Assembly: GCF_040829825.1 (NCBI RefSeq)
Contig: NZ_JBFOLH010000001.1
Reading direction: 5' to 3' (one strand)
DNA length: 64,000 bases
Source of the DNA: Leadbetterella sp040829825
GTDB lineage: Bacteria > Bacteroidota > Bacteroidia > Cytophagales > Spirosomataceae
The position numbers and the translations under genes are program-made. Shown one piece after another: positions 9,038 to 18,306 of this stretch; position 1 is the stretch's first letter, and each line of letters opens with the position of its first letter. Under the pieces are notes generated by a model. The model saw only the letters and a list, made by a program, of their open reading frames with translations. It made no database searches and had not been told where the DNA came from.

Positions 9038-9278
9038 AAATAGGGTAAGTTGCAAGGTAGGAAGATTGTTCAAAGACAAAATCCGAAGGATTGATATATT
9101 TATAGCCCGCGTTTAGATGCGACCCGAAGGGGTATTTTGGGGAGAAATTGACGATGGATAATTGACAATGTACAATTGACAATGGACAATTGACAATAGG
9201 GTAAGTTGCAAGGTAGGAAGATTGTTCAAAGACAAAATCCGAAGGATTGATATATTTATAGGCCCGCGTTTAGATGCG
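8973..9278. repeat. Tandem duplication (149 bp and 157 bp copies) containing heptamer arrays
   Basis: Copy 1 is 8973-9121 and copy 2 is 9122-9278. They are near-identical and begin at the last codons of truA. Each holds an array of TTGACAA/TGGACAA heptamers (six in copy 1 at 8999-9040, seven in copy 2 at 9148-9196), followed by the same unique segment with the small palindrome AATCCGAAGGATT. Both junctions carry ACCC(C)G(G/A)AGGGGT, which suggests duplication by recombination between short similar sequences. Confidence 0.9.
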
Positions 9279-9318
9279 ACCCCGAAGGGGTCGAACGGGG
9301 TGCTTTAACACCGTTTTT
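9278..9318 (+). repeat. Palindromic intergenic element with terminator-like end
   Basis: GACCCCGAAGGGGTC (9278-9292) is a perfect 6-bp-arm palindrome. It is followed by a hairpin AACGG(G)GTG / CACCGTT (9294-9315) with a T run to 9318. Elements of this look, with CCGAAGG-type cores, occur between genes in Bacteroidota. Here it ends the truA transcript and precedes the Sua5 gene. Confidence 0.6.
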
Positions 9319-9366
9319 CTATAAACATTTGATCACTTCGTGGTCGCTATCCGGAATGTAAAGAAT

Positions 9367-10326
9367 ATGCAGACAGAAATCGGAACCGATATCGCTAAAG
9401 CGAAAATGATCCTGGAGAGGGGAGGGCTGGTGGCCATTCCCACCGAAACCGTGTACGGCCTGGCCGCTAATGCATTGGACCCGCTGGCCGTGGCCCGAAT
9501 CTTTGAAGCCAAGAACCGGCCTGCGTTTGACCCGTTGATCGTACATATTTCGAAATTTAAAGAATTATACAAATATACTTCGTCTTCTTTGGATAAATTA
9601 GGTAAAATTGCGAATAAATTCTGGCCGGGGCCTTTGACCATCCTGGTGCCGAAGAACGACCGGATCCCGGATATTGTTACTTCCGGCTCGGAAAGGGTGG
9701 GCATACGGGTGCCGGGCCACCCGCTTACACTGGAGCTGCTTTCCACGCTGGATTTCCCGGTGGCGGCACCCAGCGCCAATCCGTTTACCTATATATCGCC
9801 TACCACCGCCCGGCACGTATACGACCAGCTCAACGGCCGGGTAGACTACATTCTCGACGGAGGCCCCAGCCGGGTAGGCGTAGAGTCGACCATTGTAGGT
9901 ATGGAAGGCAATGAAATGGTGGTTTACCGGAAAGGCGGACTGGAAATTGAAGAATTACAAGCCGTTTTTGAGGGAACTATCCGCATCAATGACTTCTCCG
10001 ATTCCAATCCGCAGGCACCGGGCATGCTTAAAAAGCATTATTCCCCTGATAAAAGAGTCCTCCTGCTGACAGATGATACCCGCCTGGAGGAATGCGATAA
10101 AGATAAAACCGGACTTTTGCGCTATTCTTCTCCCGTTACCGGCTTTTCAAGCCAGTTTGTTCTTTCTGAAAAGGCCGATCTGAAAGAAGCTGCTGCCCGC
10201 TTGTTTGAAGGACTGCGCTACCTGGATAAATGCCCCATTGATACCGTCTTCATCGAATTTGTACCCGAAGCCGGCCTGGGCCGGGCTATTAATGACCGGC
10301 TGAGGCGGACGCTGGCGGAAGAGTAA
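9367..10326 (+). CDS. L-threonylcarbamoyladenylate synthase, Sua5 type
   Basis: 319 residues from ATG 9367; an in-frame GTG at 9340 would read into the upstream repeat, so I reject it. Residues 1-200 are the YrdC domain with GGLVAIPTETVYGLAANA, KNRPAFDPLIVHI, FWPGPLTILV and APSANPF, which bind ATP, bicarbonate and threonine. The C-terminal ~110 residues are the Sua5 domain (SPGxxxKHYxP-like APGMLKKHYSPDKRV). The enzyme makes threonylcarbamoyl-AMP for the universal tRNA t6A37 modification. Length separates it from the short TsaC form. Confidence 0.93.
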   Translation: MQTEIGTDIAKAKMILERGGLVAIPTETVYGLAANALDPLAVARIFEAKNRPAFDPLIVHISKFKELYKYTSSSLDKLGKIANKFWPGPLTILVPKNDRIPDIVTSGSERVGIRVPGHPLTLELLSTLDFPVAAPSANPFTYISPTTARHVYDQLNGRVDYILDGGPSRVGVESTIVGMEGNEMVVYRKGGLEIEELQAVFEGTIRINDFSDSNPQAPGMLKKHYSPDKRVLLLTDDTRLEECDKDKTGLLRYSSPVTGFSSQFVLSEKADLKEAAARLFEGLRYLDKCPIDTVFIEFVPEAGLGRAINDRLRRTLAEE

Positions 10327-10345
10327 TTTCAGTTTTTAACTTAAT

Positions 10346-12244
10346 CTATTCTTCCACCACCACAATCTCAATCCTCCTGTTCTGCGCTTTGCCTTCTTCC
10401 GTGTCATTGCCGGCTACAGGTTCTGAAGAACCTTTCCCGGAAGTTTGTATCCTTTCGGGGTTGATCCCGTTATTGAACAGCCAGTTGGCTACCGCCCGCG
10501 CCCTGAACTCCGATAAACGCTGGTTCTGGCGCTCGTCGCCCGTTTTATCGGTGTGACCGATCACTTCGATGGTTACTTTCGGGTTATTGTTCAGGAACTG
10601 CAGCACTTCACGCAGCTTGGTTTCCGAACCTTTCAGCATGGTGGTCTGGCTTTGCTCAAAGTTTACGCCGTTCAACGCGTACCGGCGGCCTTTTTTAGCT
10701 TCCATAGGTGCTTCTTCTTTCGGTGCCGGTGGCGTTACGGTTACCGGGGGGGTAACCACGGCTTCCGTCACCGGCGGTGTAACCACGGGCGGGGCTGCTT
10801 CGGTTACCGGCGGGGTTGTTTCCGGAACGGTTTCTGCTACTACAGGGGCGGTAACGGCCTCCGGCTCCAGCTGAACCTTCAGCTGAAACTGGGCCAGCTG
10901 CCGGCGGTTATTCGAGGCGCTGTAGGCCCGGAAACCCGGCACATGAATGTTGATCTGCAACGTTTGATCCGGGTCAGATTCCAGCAGGAATGCGTTTTTC
11001 CCGGGATCAAAAGACACGGCAGGGCTTACTCCGTCAGCCTGCTGCACGATGGCGGTGGCCCCTTTTTTCTGGTCGTCGGTAAGGGTATTGTCCAGCACAA
11101 GCGCCAGCGGGTACGCCGGCTTCCGGACCATAATCTCCAGTTTTTCATCCCGGAATGCGGTGGGTTCCACCTGCTGATCAAAAGAAGCGTAGCCGGCCGT
11201 TTCAAATTGAACGCGGTAGGCTTTCTGCGGGTTAAGCATGGCGGTATGTTCGCCGTTTTCTTCTTTTACCGGCAGCTCTGTGGAGGCTGCAGACCGTATT
11301 TTCAGCTGCTGAACAGGCAGGATCTCGCGGGTGTAGTCGTCCTGTACAACAAGCGTTATTTTCTGCAGGTCGGCCGGGGTCAGCGTCAGGGTAATATTGC
11401 GGCCATTGTTCTTCAGGGGCCCGGTGAGGGGCTCATAGCCTTCTGCCCTGACCTCTACGGTGTAGGTTTTCTCCGGGTTGATGCGGTAGGTCAGGTAAGT
11501 GCCTTTGCTGCTGTTATACAGGGTTTCTACCGGCTTTTTGTTTTCATCCAGGATAAAGAGCTGGCTTTTCATCACCGGCTGAAGGGTGTAGGCGTCTACC
11601 AGCGCATATTCGTGCTCGGTAAATGTGACGGCGCGTACATCAAAGGTGACCGGTATCAGCTGGGCCTCGTTGCCGGGCCGGGTAACCTGCTTCTGCGAAT
11701 ACGATCCGAAACCGTCTTTTTTGAACACAAAATTATACTCTCCTTTTTCACGGGGTTGGTACGATTCTCCCGAAGTTACGGTTTCCCTGCGGCCCGAAGG
11801 GGCCGTTACTTCTACCTGCGCATTGATTTTATCGCCCGAGGTGATGTCGCGCACCACCACAAAGAAAGGAGCGGGCTCCTGAACGGCAGGTGTCGGCGCC
11901 TCTGCCAGGGTTTCTGCCGGTTTGGGTGTCAGCTTGATCTCCAGCACATCCAGGTCGTACAGGTTTTCGGTCTCGAATCTTCTTTCTTCCGTATAGTATT
12001 GCGGGGCGTCTACGCTGATCTTCACATCGGCGCCTTTGACGACCTCGTAAAAACGGTTTTTCTTCTCTGTTTTAAGTGGAATAGTATTTTCACTTAATGC
12101 GTAAGCTACTTTTACGGTGGCATTCTTTACTTCGGTCCCGTCCATGCCGTTAATTACCCTCAGCTGGAGGCGCATCTTTTCGGTGTCCTGCGCTGAAGCG
12201 GAGTAAAACAAAGTGAGTGCGACAAAAAATAACTTTATTCTCAT
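10346..12244 (-). CDS. OmpA-family outer-membrane protein with repeated beta-sandwich domains
   Basis: 632 aa. A signal peptide (MRIKLFFVALTLFYSASAQ) is followed by about five beta-sandwich repeats of carboxypeptidase-regulatory/PEGA type (residues 25-460), a Pro/Thr/Val-rich linker (~465-515) and a C-terminal OmpA domain (~520-632) with EVIGHTDKTGDERQNQRLSEFRARAV and NRRIEIVV, which binds peptidoglycan. It probably tethers the outer membrane to the wall. Bacteroidota carry several such multi-domain OmpA proteins; the repeats' ligands are unknown. A TATATTTG element lies upstream at 12270-12277. Confidence 0.88.
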   Translation of the reverse strand: MRIKLFFVALTLFYSASAQDTEKMRLQLRVINGMDGTEVKNATVKVAYALSENTIPLKTEKKNRFYEVVKGADVKISVDAPQYYTEERRFETENLYDLDVLEIKLTPKPAETLAEAPTPAVQEPAPFFVVVRDITSGDKINAQVEVTAPSGRRETVTSGESYQPREKGEYNFVFKKDGFGSYSQKQVTRPGNEAQLIPVTFDVRAVTFTEHEYALVDAYTLQPVMKSQLFILDENKKPVETLYNSSKGTYLTYRINPEKTYTVEVRAEGYEPLTGPLKNNGRNITLTLTPADLQKITLVVQDDYTREILPVQQLKIRSAASTELPVKEENGEHTAMLNPQKAYRVQFETAGYASFDQQVEPTAFRDEKLEIMVRKPAYPLALVLDNTLTDDQKKGATAIVQQADGVSPAVSFDPGKNAFLLESDPDQTLQINIHVPGFRAYSASNNRRQLAQFQLKVQLEPEAVTAPVVAETVPETTPPVTEAAPPVVTPPVTEAVVTPPVTVTPPAPKEEAPMEAKKGRRYALNGVNFEQSQTTMLKGSETKLREVLQFLNNNPKVTIEVIGHTDKTGDERQNQRLSEFRARAVANWLFNNGINPERIQTSGKGSSEPVAGNDTEEGKAQNRRIEIVVVEE

Positions 12245-12269
12245 TAAACTTTTATAACTTTGAAGTGTC

Positions 12270-12277
12270 CAAATATA
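12270..12277 (-). promoter_or_regulatory. -7 element (TATATTTG) for the OmpA-family gene
   Basis: The minus strand reads TATATTTG, a match to TAnnTTTG, 26 bp before the ATG at 12244. No clear TTTG or TTG -33 box is seen at the usual distance, so the call is tentative. Confidence 0.4.
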
Positions 12278-12331
12278 GGTGTTGTTCCTATATATAACGT
12301 ATAAAAATGTTGCTCCTGAAAAAATTAACGA

Positions 12332-12931
12332 ATGATATTTTCACCCGATTTTTTCCCGTGTATTGACTATATCCGGCATCTTCCCGTCGAAGATACCGTT
12401 TGGATCAATACCGCCGGGCAATACCGGAAGCAGTCGTACCACACCCGTGCCTATGTTCTGGGTCCGCACCGGGTTGAAACCCTCCTGGTTCCCGTAAAAA
12501 AGTTTGCCAACCATGAGCTGATCCGGAATATAGAGATCGATTACTCTACTGCCTGGGAGCGCAAAGCATGGAGAACACTGATCAATGTTTACCGTAACAG
12601 TCCTTTTTTTGAGTACTTTGAAGATTATATATACAAAGTGTTTGCCAAAAGACACGAACGGCTGGTAGATTTGAATTGTGATACGCTGACAATTTGTCTG
12701 AAATTAATGGGAGTAGATAAGACAATTTGTCTTCAGGATTTTTCGTATTATGAATATAAAAACCAATTTATTAGCTTTAATGCGAAAAACAGGGGGGAGA
12801 ATGCGGCCAATTTGCCTTTTAAGCCCTACATTCAGAATTTTGGCAATAAGTTTGAGCCTAATCTGAGTATTCTGGATCTGCTCTTTATGAAAGGACCCGA
12901 AAGTTGGACCACCGTAAGGGAGCCAATTTGA
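12332..12931 (+). CDS. WbqC-family protein
   Basis: 199 residues with the N-terminal FSPDFFPCIDYIRHL and the conserved WINTAGQYRKQSYHTRAYVLGPHRVETLLVPV and YRNSPFFEYFED segments of the WbqC family. These proteins are found near surface-glycan genes or as single genes in Bacteroidota; a lipopolysaccharide or glycan role is proposed but the reaction is not established. It is transcribed in the same direction as clpC and ends 41 bp before it. Confidence 0.82.
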   Translation: MIFSPDFFPCIDYIRHLPVEDTVWINTAGQYRKQSYHTRAYVLGPHRVETLLVPVKKFANHELIRNIEIDYSTAWERKAWRTLINVYRNSPFFEYFEDYIYKVFAKRHERLVDLNCDTLTICLKLMGVDKTICLQDFSYYEYKNQFISFNAKNRGENAANLPFKPYIQNFGNKFEPNLSILDLLFMKGPESWTTVREPI

Positions 12932-12972
12932 AAAAAAAATTGTTATAGAATTAAAACACAAAGGAGTAAATA

Positions 12973-15501
12973 ATGGAACCCAAGTTTTCGCAAAGAGTAA
13001 AAGAGGTAATATCTCTGGCAAAAGAAGAAGCCTTACGGCTGGGTCACGACTACATCGGAACGGAGCATTTGATACTTGGGATGATCAGGGAGGGGGAAGG
13101 CCTCGGACTGGGATTGATCCAGAAAGCCGGCCTGAATCCTGAAGATCTGAGAACAACTATCGAAAATTCCACACGGGGTACCGCCACCAATACGATCAAG
13201 AACCTGGCGAATATTCCTTTAACCCGCCAGTCGGAAAAAGTGTTGAAAATCACCCACCTGGAAGCCAAGATATTTAAATCGAACGTGATCGGAACCGAGC
13301 ACCTGCTGCTGGCGGTTCTGCGGGATGACGATAACCTGGGTTGTCAGATCCTGAACAAATTCCAGATCGACTATAAGCTGATCAAGGAAATGCTGGAATA
13401 CCAACTGACCGGTATTGAGCCGCGCATGGACAGCCAGGACACCGATGACGAAGACAAGGGCTTCGGCACCGGGAGTGGTTTCGGACAAAAAGCCGATACC
13501 AAGGGCAGTGAAAAGTCAAGAACACCCATTCTCGATAATTTCGGGCGGGATCTGACCAAAATGGCGGAAATCGGCAAGCTGGATCCTATTGTCGGGCGGG
13601 AAAAAGAAATTGAGCGTGTAGCCCAGATCCTTTCCCGCAGAAAGAAAAACAATCCTATCCTGATCGGTGAGCCCGGTGTGGGTAAAACGGCTATTGCCGA
13701 AGGCCTGGCGCTGCGCATTGTTCAGAAGAAAGTTTCACGCGTATTGTTCGGGAAAAGGGTGGTGACCCTTGACCTGGCCTCATTGGTGGCCGGTACCAAA
13801 TACCGCGGCCAGTTTGAGGAAAGAATGAAGGCGGTGATGCAGGAAATTGAGAAAAACCCGCAGATCATCCTCTTTATTGACGAGATTCATACCATTGTGG
13901 GCGCAGGCGGTGCCAGCGGCTCGCTCGATGCTTCCAACATGTTCAAGCCGGCTCTGGCCCGTGGCGACATCCAATGCGTAGGGGCTACCACCCTCGACGA
14001 GTACCGGCAGTATATTGAGAAAGACGGTGCCCTGGCCCGGCGTTTCCAGATGGTGATGATCGATGCCACCTCTATTGACGAGACCATCGAGATTTTGCAT
14101 AATATCAAAAGCAAATACGAAGATCACCACCATGTGACCTATTCAGACGAAGCCATCGAGCTGGCGGTGAAGTATTCGGAGCGGTATATTACCGACCGTT
14201 TCCTGCCCGATAAGGCCATTGATGTGATTGATGAGGTAGGCGCCCGGGTGCACATCCGGAATATCAATGTGCCCCAGGAGGTGGTAGACCTTGAAAATGC
14301 CGTTGAGGAGATCAAGCAGGAGAAAAACCGGGTGGTGAAAAGCCAGCGGTACGAGGAAGCAGCCCAGCTGCGCGACCGCGAGAAGCGGCTGATCGATCAG
14401 CTCGAAAATGCCAAGGCCGCCTGGGAAGAAGAATCGAAACGACAACGCTTTAATGTAACCGAAGAGCACGTGGCTGAGGTCATTGCCATGATGACGGGCA
14501 TACCGGTGAAACGGGTGAACATGAATGAGGGCGAGAAGATCCTCAAAATGGGCGACAGCCTCAAAGGGAAAGTGATTGGCCAGGATCCGGCTGTAGAAAA
14601 GCTGGTGAAAGCCATACAACGTACCCGGGTAGGACTGAAAGATCCGAAGAAGCCGATTGGCTCGTTTATCTTCCTGGGACCTACCGGTGTCGGGAAAACC
14701 GAGCTGGCCAAGAAGCTGGCCGAATACCTGTTTGACAAGGAAGACGCCCTGATCCGTATCGATATGAGCGAATACATGGAGAAATTCAGCATATCGCGCC
14801 TGGTGGGAGCGCCTCCGGGATACGTGGGATACGAAGAAGGCGGTCAGCTGACCGAGAAAGTGCGCCGGAAACCTTATTCGGTGATCCTGCTGGATGAAAT
14901 TGAAAAGGCACACCCGGATGTGTTCAACATCCTGCTCCAGGTATTGGATGACGGTATCCTGACCGACTCGCTCGGTCGGAGGGTGGATTTCCGGAATACC
15001 ATTATTATCATGACCTCGAATATCGGGGTGAGAGACCTGAAAGACTTCGGATCCGGTATCGGTTTTGCTACCCGGTCACGCATGGAAAACCAGGACGATA
15101 TGGTGAAATCTACCATCCAGAACGCACTGAAGAAGTCGTTTTCGCCTGAATTCCTGAACCGGCTCGACGACGTGATCGTCTTTAACTCACTGACCCGCGA
15201 AGATATCTTCAGGATCATTGATATTTCACTGGGCAAGCTGCTGGCCAGGATCCATAACCTGGGGTATTCGCTGGAGCTGACCGATACGGCCAAGGTTTTC
15301 CTTTCCGAGAAAGGATATGACCAGCAGTACGGGGCACGTCCGCTGAACCGGGCTATCCAGAAATATGTCGAAGACCCGCTGGCGGAAGAGATTCTGAGGG
15401 GTTCACTGAGCGAAGGCGATGTTATCCTGGTAGATCACGTGGAAAACGAAGAAAACCTGAGTTTCTCCCGGAAATCGAAGATTGAAGAGGTAGAGCAGTA
15501 A
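12973..15501 (+). CDS. clpC: ATP-dependent Clp protease ATP-binding subunit ClpC
   Basis: 842 aa. Double Clp_N repeat (1-150), AAA+ domain 1 (Walker A GEPGVGKTA, Walker B ILFIDEIHT), a UVR segment (~430-465, RYEEAAQLRDREKRL), AAA+ domain 2 (GPTGVGKTELAK, VILLDEIEKAHPDV, FLNRLDDVI) and a ClpB D2-small domain. The UVR region and length mark ClpC rather than ClpB. It unfolds substrates for ClpP, usually with adaptor proteins, in stress and protein quality control. An AAAGGAG sequence 8 bp before the ATG is an unusually good Shine-Dalgarno site for this phylum. A strong terminator follows. Confidence 0.95.
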   Translation: MEPKFSQRVKEVISLAKEEALRLGHDYIGTEHLILGMIREGEGLGLGLIQKAGLNPEDLRTTIENSTRGTATNTIKNLANIPLTRQSEKVLKITHLEAKIFKSNVIGTEHLLLAVLRDDDNLGCQILNKFQIDYKLIKEMLEYQLTGIEPRMDSQDTDDEDKGFGTGSGFGQKADTKGSEKSRTPILDNFGRDLTKMAEIGKLDPIVGREKEIERVAQILSRRKKNNPILIGEPGVGKTAIAEGLALRIVQKKVSRVLFGKRVVTLDLASLVAGTKYRGQFEERMKAVMQEIEKNPQIILFIDEIHTIVGAGGASGSLDASNMFKPALARGDIQCVGATTLDEYRQYIEKDGALARRFQMVMIDATSIDETIEILHNIKSKYEDHHHVTYSDEAIELAVKYSERYITDRFLPDKAIDVIDEVGARVHIRNINVPQEVVDLENAVEEIKQEKNRVVKSQRYEEAAQLRDREKRLIDQLENAKAAWEEESKRQRFNVTEEHVAEVIAMMTGIPVKRVNMNEGEKILKMGDSLKGKVIGQDPAVEKLVKAIQRTRVGLKDPKKPIGSFIFLGPTGVGKTELAKKLAEYLFDKEDALIRIDMSEYMEKFSISRLVGAPPGYVGYEEGGQLTEKVRRKPYSVILLDEIEKAHPDVFNILLQVLDDGILTDSLGRRVDFRNTIIIMTSNIGVRDLKDFGSGIGFATRSRMENQDDMVKSTIQNALKKSFSPEFLNRLDDVIVFNSLTREDIFRIIDISLGKLLARIHNLGYSLELTDTAKVFLSEKGYDQQYGARPLNRAIQKYVEDPLAEEILRGSLSEGDVILVDHVENEENLSFSRKSKIEEVEQ

Positions 15502-15517
15502 GATGCTATATACGAAT

Positions 15518-15554
15518 AAAAAGGCACAAAACATCGCGTTTTGTGCCTTTTTTT
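15518..15554. terminator. Bidirectional rho-independent terminator
   Basis: AAAAAGGCACAAAA (15518-15531), a 7-nt loop, then TTTTGTGCCTTTTTTT. The perfect stem with A and T runs on either side can end both clpC (+) and the convergent AraC-family gene (-). Confidence 0.9.
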
Positions 15555-15573
15555 ATGTATATATGTTAGACCT

Positions 15574-16470
15574 TTACCGTAACAGACGGTATTCATTCGG
15601 CGTAGAGCCTACCCGCTGTTTAAAGAGGCGGATGAAATGCTGGGGGTATTTAAAGCCCAGATCGTAAGCGATTTCATTGATGGTTTTATGCGAATGGAAA
15701 ATCCTTTTCTTGGCCATGTCAATGATTTTATTCTGGATGTATTCCTGGGCCGATCTCCCGGTCTCTTTTTTGATCAGGTCTCCGAAATAGTTGGCTGAAA
15801 GGTTCAGTTCTTCCGCACAGTAACTTACGGAGGGTAGGCCGATATTCTGGGGCTTATCCGTAGTGTAATAATCGTTCATGAGCGCTTCAAACCTTTCCAG
15901 GATGCCCTTATTAGCATTTTCCCGCGTGATAAACTGGCGATCATAAAACCTTTCGCAGTAGTTCAGGAACAATTCGATATTGGAGGCGATGAGCTTCTTG
16001 CTGTGCTTATCCATGGACTGCCGGAGTTCGAACCCTATTTTTGAAAAGCAGTCCAGCACGATCTGCCGCTCGCGTTCGGATAAGTGCAGGGCTTCGTGAG
16101 TACGATAGTTGAAAAAGCTGTAGCTATCCAGGATCTTGGCCAGGGGTGTGCCCAGGAGCAGGTCAGGATGAAAAACCAGGGCGTGACCTGAAGGCTGGTA
16201 GAGATCGGTTTTATTCTCCACGTCTATCACCTGCCCGGGTGAAACAAACACCAGCGTACCTTCCTGGTAATCGTAGGTATTGCAGCCGTATTTCAGATCG
16301 CCGCACACGGCCTCCTTCAGGAAGATGGCGTAGATCCCGAAATACATTTTTGAGCCCGTTCTTCTTTCCGCCTTTGAAAAATCAATGACACTCACCAGCG
16401 GATGCAGCGTTTCATGATTATTGAAATCATTGTATTGGGTTACGGTTTCGAAATAGAAGCTTCTTTCCAT
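15574..16470 (-). CDS. AraC-family transcriptional regulator
   Basis: 298 aa from ATG 16470; the longer TTG start at 16485 adds only five residues. The N-terminal ~170 residues form a cupin-like sensing domain (YQEGTLVFVSPGQVIDVE). The C-terminal ~110 residues hold two helix-turn-helix motifs: PSVSYCAEELNLSANYFGDLIKK and INEIAYDLGFKYPQHFIRLFKQRVGSTPNEYR. It likely activates a nearby or distant metabolic gene in response to a small ligand. The divergent-free context (convergent with clpC, tandem after a phosphatase gene) gives no clue to the target. Confidence 0.9.
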   Translation of the reverse strand: MERSFYFETVTQYNDFNNHETLHPLVSVIDFSKAERRTGSKMYFGIYAIFLKEAVCGDLKYGCNTYDYQEGTLVFVSPGQVIDVENKTDLYQPSGHALVFHPDLLLGTPLAKILDSYSFFNYRTHEALHLSERERQIVLDCFSKIGFELRQSMDKHSKKLIASNIELFLNYCERFYDRQFITRENANKGILERFEALMNDYYTTDKPQNIGLPSVSYCAEELNLSANYFGDLIKKETGRSAQEYIQNKIIDMAKKRIFHSHKTINEIAYDLGFKYPQHFIRLFKQRVGSTPNEYRLLR

Positions 16471-16512
16471 GTTATTGATCACCAATTTTTAGGGCAAAGT
16501 CTGGCCTGCCGT

Positions 16513-17010
16513 TCAGTAATTCAATACCGTCTGGTCTACCAGCTCGTTGCCTTTAAATACCAGGATCCAGATTTTGCCGTAATCGTCATCGTCCATCAGC
16601 GGGTAGGCTTCCTTACCGATCAGGGTATTGACCATGGGCGGAACGGTGTTGGAATGCCCGGCAATGACAATGGTTTTTCCTTTACCGGCCCTGACCATCT
16701 CTGCCAGGTTCCCGTTGTCCATAGGTTTATAGGTCTGTACTTTTTGCCCGTTGGCCTCTGCCAGAACCGAGATGGTCTGCAGGGTTCGCTTATACGGTGT
16801 GGCATAGAACGCATCTACAGGTACATCTTTCAGCAATGCGGCCAGGAGCGAGGCCCGCTGCAGGCCTTTTTCCGATAACGAAGGGTCACGGGGATCATCG
16901 GTGGCTTTTTCAGCGTGCCGTACCAGGATGATTTTCGAGACCAGGGCCTCCTGCGCTGAGGTATCGGGGCTAAAAGTCAGGCTTAACAGGAGAATAAAGG
17001 CATATTTCAT
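16513..17010 (-). CDS. Exported histidine phosphatase-superfamily protein (SixA-like)
   Basis: 165 aa from ATG 17010, which starts a clear signal peptide (MKYAFILLLSLTFSPDTSAQ); a longer in-frame start at 17040 is unlikely. The RHG-type motif is present as ILVRHAEKA, with the second catalytic His in VIAGHSNTV and Arg in ATPYKRTLQT, as in the phosphoglycerate-mutase-like fold. The SixA-like family removes phosphate from proteins or small molecules. Export to the periplasm is inferred from the signal peptide. It precedes the AraC gene on the same strand by 42 bp. Confidence 0.85.
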   Translation of the reverse strand: MKYAFILLLSLTFSPDTSAQEALVSKIILVRHAEKATDDPRDPSLSEKGLQRASLLAALLKDVPVDAFYATPYKRTLQTISVLAEANGQKVQTYKPMDNGNLAEMVRAGKGKTIVIAGHSNTVPPMVNTLIGKEAYPLMDDDDYGKIWILVFKGNELVDQTVLNY

Positions 17011-17136
17011 AGGTTCATACTTTTGTGGTATATTGAACAACTATACAAATTACGATAAATATCCGGGATGCACCAGCAGGGGAACGATTTTCCGGCGGTT
17101 TTTCGTATTTTTGGAGACCATTTACCGAATTACCCC

Positions 17137-18306
17137 GTGAAGCTATTCCGATTGCTGCTGATCCTGGTGTCGTTCCAGGCTTTTTCCCAGACCCTTTCTC
17201 CGCAGGCGCGGGTTTCGCTGCTGACCATTTCGCCCGGCGATGAGCTGTATTCTACTTTCGGACACAGCGCCATCCGGGTAAGCGACCCGGCTCAGTTTAT
17301 TGATTTCAACTACAATTACGGTACGTTTGATTTCGATGCGCCGGGATTTTACGTGAAGTTTTTACGGGGCTACCTGAACTACATCATTTCCTATAATAAT
17401 TCGTATGCGGAAATGGAATACTGGAACCGCAGCAACCGCCTGATCACCGAGCAGGTGCTGAACCTGTCTCCCCACCAGAAACAGCGGGTGTTTGATTACC
17501 TGCAGAACAACCTGCGGCCGGAGAACCGTACATACCGTTATAAGTTTTTTACCGATAACTGCAGCACCCGGCTGCGGGATGTGCTGCAAGTGGCCTGTGG
17601 CGACAGCCTGGTGTTTGATCACAAGCTGAATGCTGATAGCACTTTCCGGCAGTGGATAGATAAGTATGCGCATAATAACGGGCAGGAGTGGGCTGATTTC
17701 GGGATGGACCTGGCGATCGGAACGGGTTCGGATCAGAAAACGGGCTGGTCAGATGCCATGTTTATCCCGGATAACCTCATGAAAGCGCTGGATGCCGCCC
17801 GTATCCGGACGCCCAACGGTCTGGAGAAGCTGGTGCTGCAGAAGTATGATCTGAACCAGATCCAGCCGAAAGAGAAGAAAGGCTGGTTTACGCCTTCGGT
17901 TTTCTTTATGTTCCTGATGTTTGCGGTAGGAGGATATACCAGCTACCAGTATAGCCGGAAAAGCAGGTCTATGACGTTGGATAAGGTATTATTTACGATA
18001 ACAGGGTTGGCCGGCTGGGTGCTGCTGCTGCTATGGTTTGGTACAGACCATGGCGTAACCCGCAATAACCTTAACCTGTTCTGGTCTTCCCCGCTGGTCT
18101 TCCCGGCTGTATTTTACCTGGGAAAGAAAAAATGGGCGGGATGGCTGTTCCTGGTTTTTACCGTACTCCTGGTGGCAGGATGGTTGTTTGTCCTGCTGGC
18201 CAGCGAAGGGAAATTCCCTCCTGCAGTGCTGTTCATTATCATCACCCTCTTTATGCGTGTAGTTTTCTTATTTAAAAACAAATACATTGGATTTACAAGA
18301 AATTAA
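17137..18306 (+). CDS. DUF4105 (Lnb N-terminal-like) membrane protein
   Basis: About 389 aa from GTG 17137 (signal peptide KLFRLLLILVSFQAFSQ); the reading frame is open to an earlier ATG at 17068, but that adds 23 residues with no export signal. Residues 30-245 carry the DUF4105 domain with LYSTFGHSAIRVSD and DNCSTRLRD, a papain/NlpC-like arrangement with possible catalytic Cys and His. The C-terminal 140 residues hold about four or five membrane segments. Function unknown; a periplasmic hydrolase or acyl-transfer role is a guess. Its last 20 bp overlap the next gene. Confidence 0.8.
   Translation: MKLFRLLLILVSFQAFSQTLSPQARVSLLTISPGDELYSTFGHSAIRVSDPAQFIDFNYNYGTFDFDAPGFYVKFLRGYLNYIISYNNSYAEMEYWNRSNRLITEQVLNLSPHQKQRVFDYLQNNLRPENRTYRYKFFTDNCSTRLRDVLQVACGDSLVFDHKLNADSTFRQWIDKYAHNNGQEWADFGMDLAIGTGSDQKTGWSDAMFIPDNLMKALDAARIRTPNGLEKLVLQKYDLNQIQPKEKKGWFTPSVFFMFLMFAVGGYTSYQYSRKSRSMTLDKVLFTITGLAGWVLLLLWFGTDHGVTRNNLNLFWSSPLVFPAVFYLGKKKWAGWLFLVFTVLLVAGWLFVLLASEGKFPPAVLFIIITLFMRVVFLFKNKYIGFTRN

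Noticed and set aside
9340..9366. A longer GTG start for the Sua5 gene.
   Set aside because: It lies in the palindromic element, and the ATG at 9367 gives the normal family N-terminus.
10553..12097. A 514-aa open frame on the plus strand opposite the OmpA-family gene.
   Set aside because: Its predicted product is rich in Arg, His and Gly with no domain, and it lies exactly opposite a well-supported gene.
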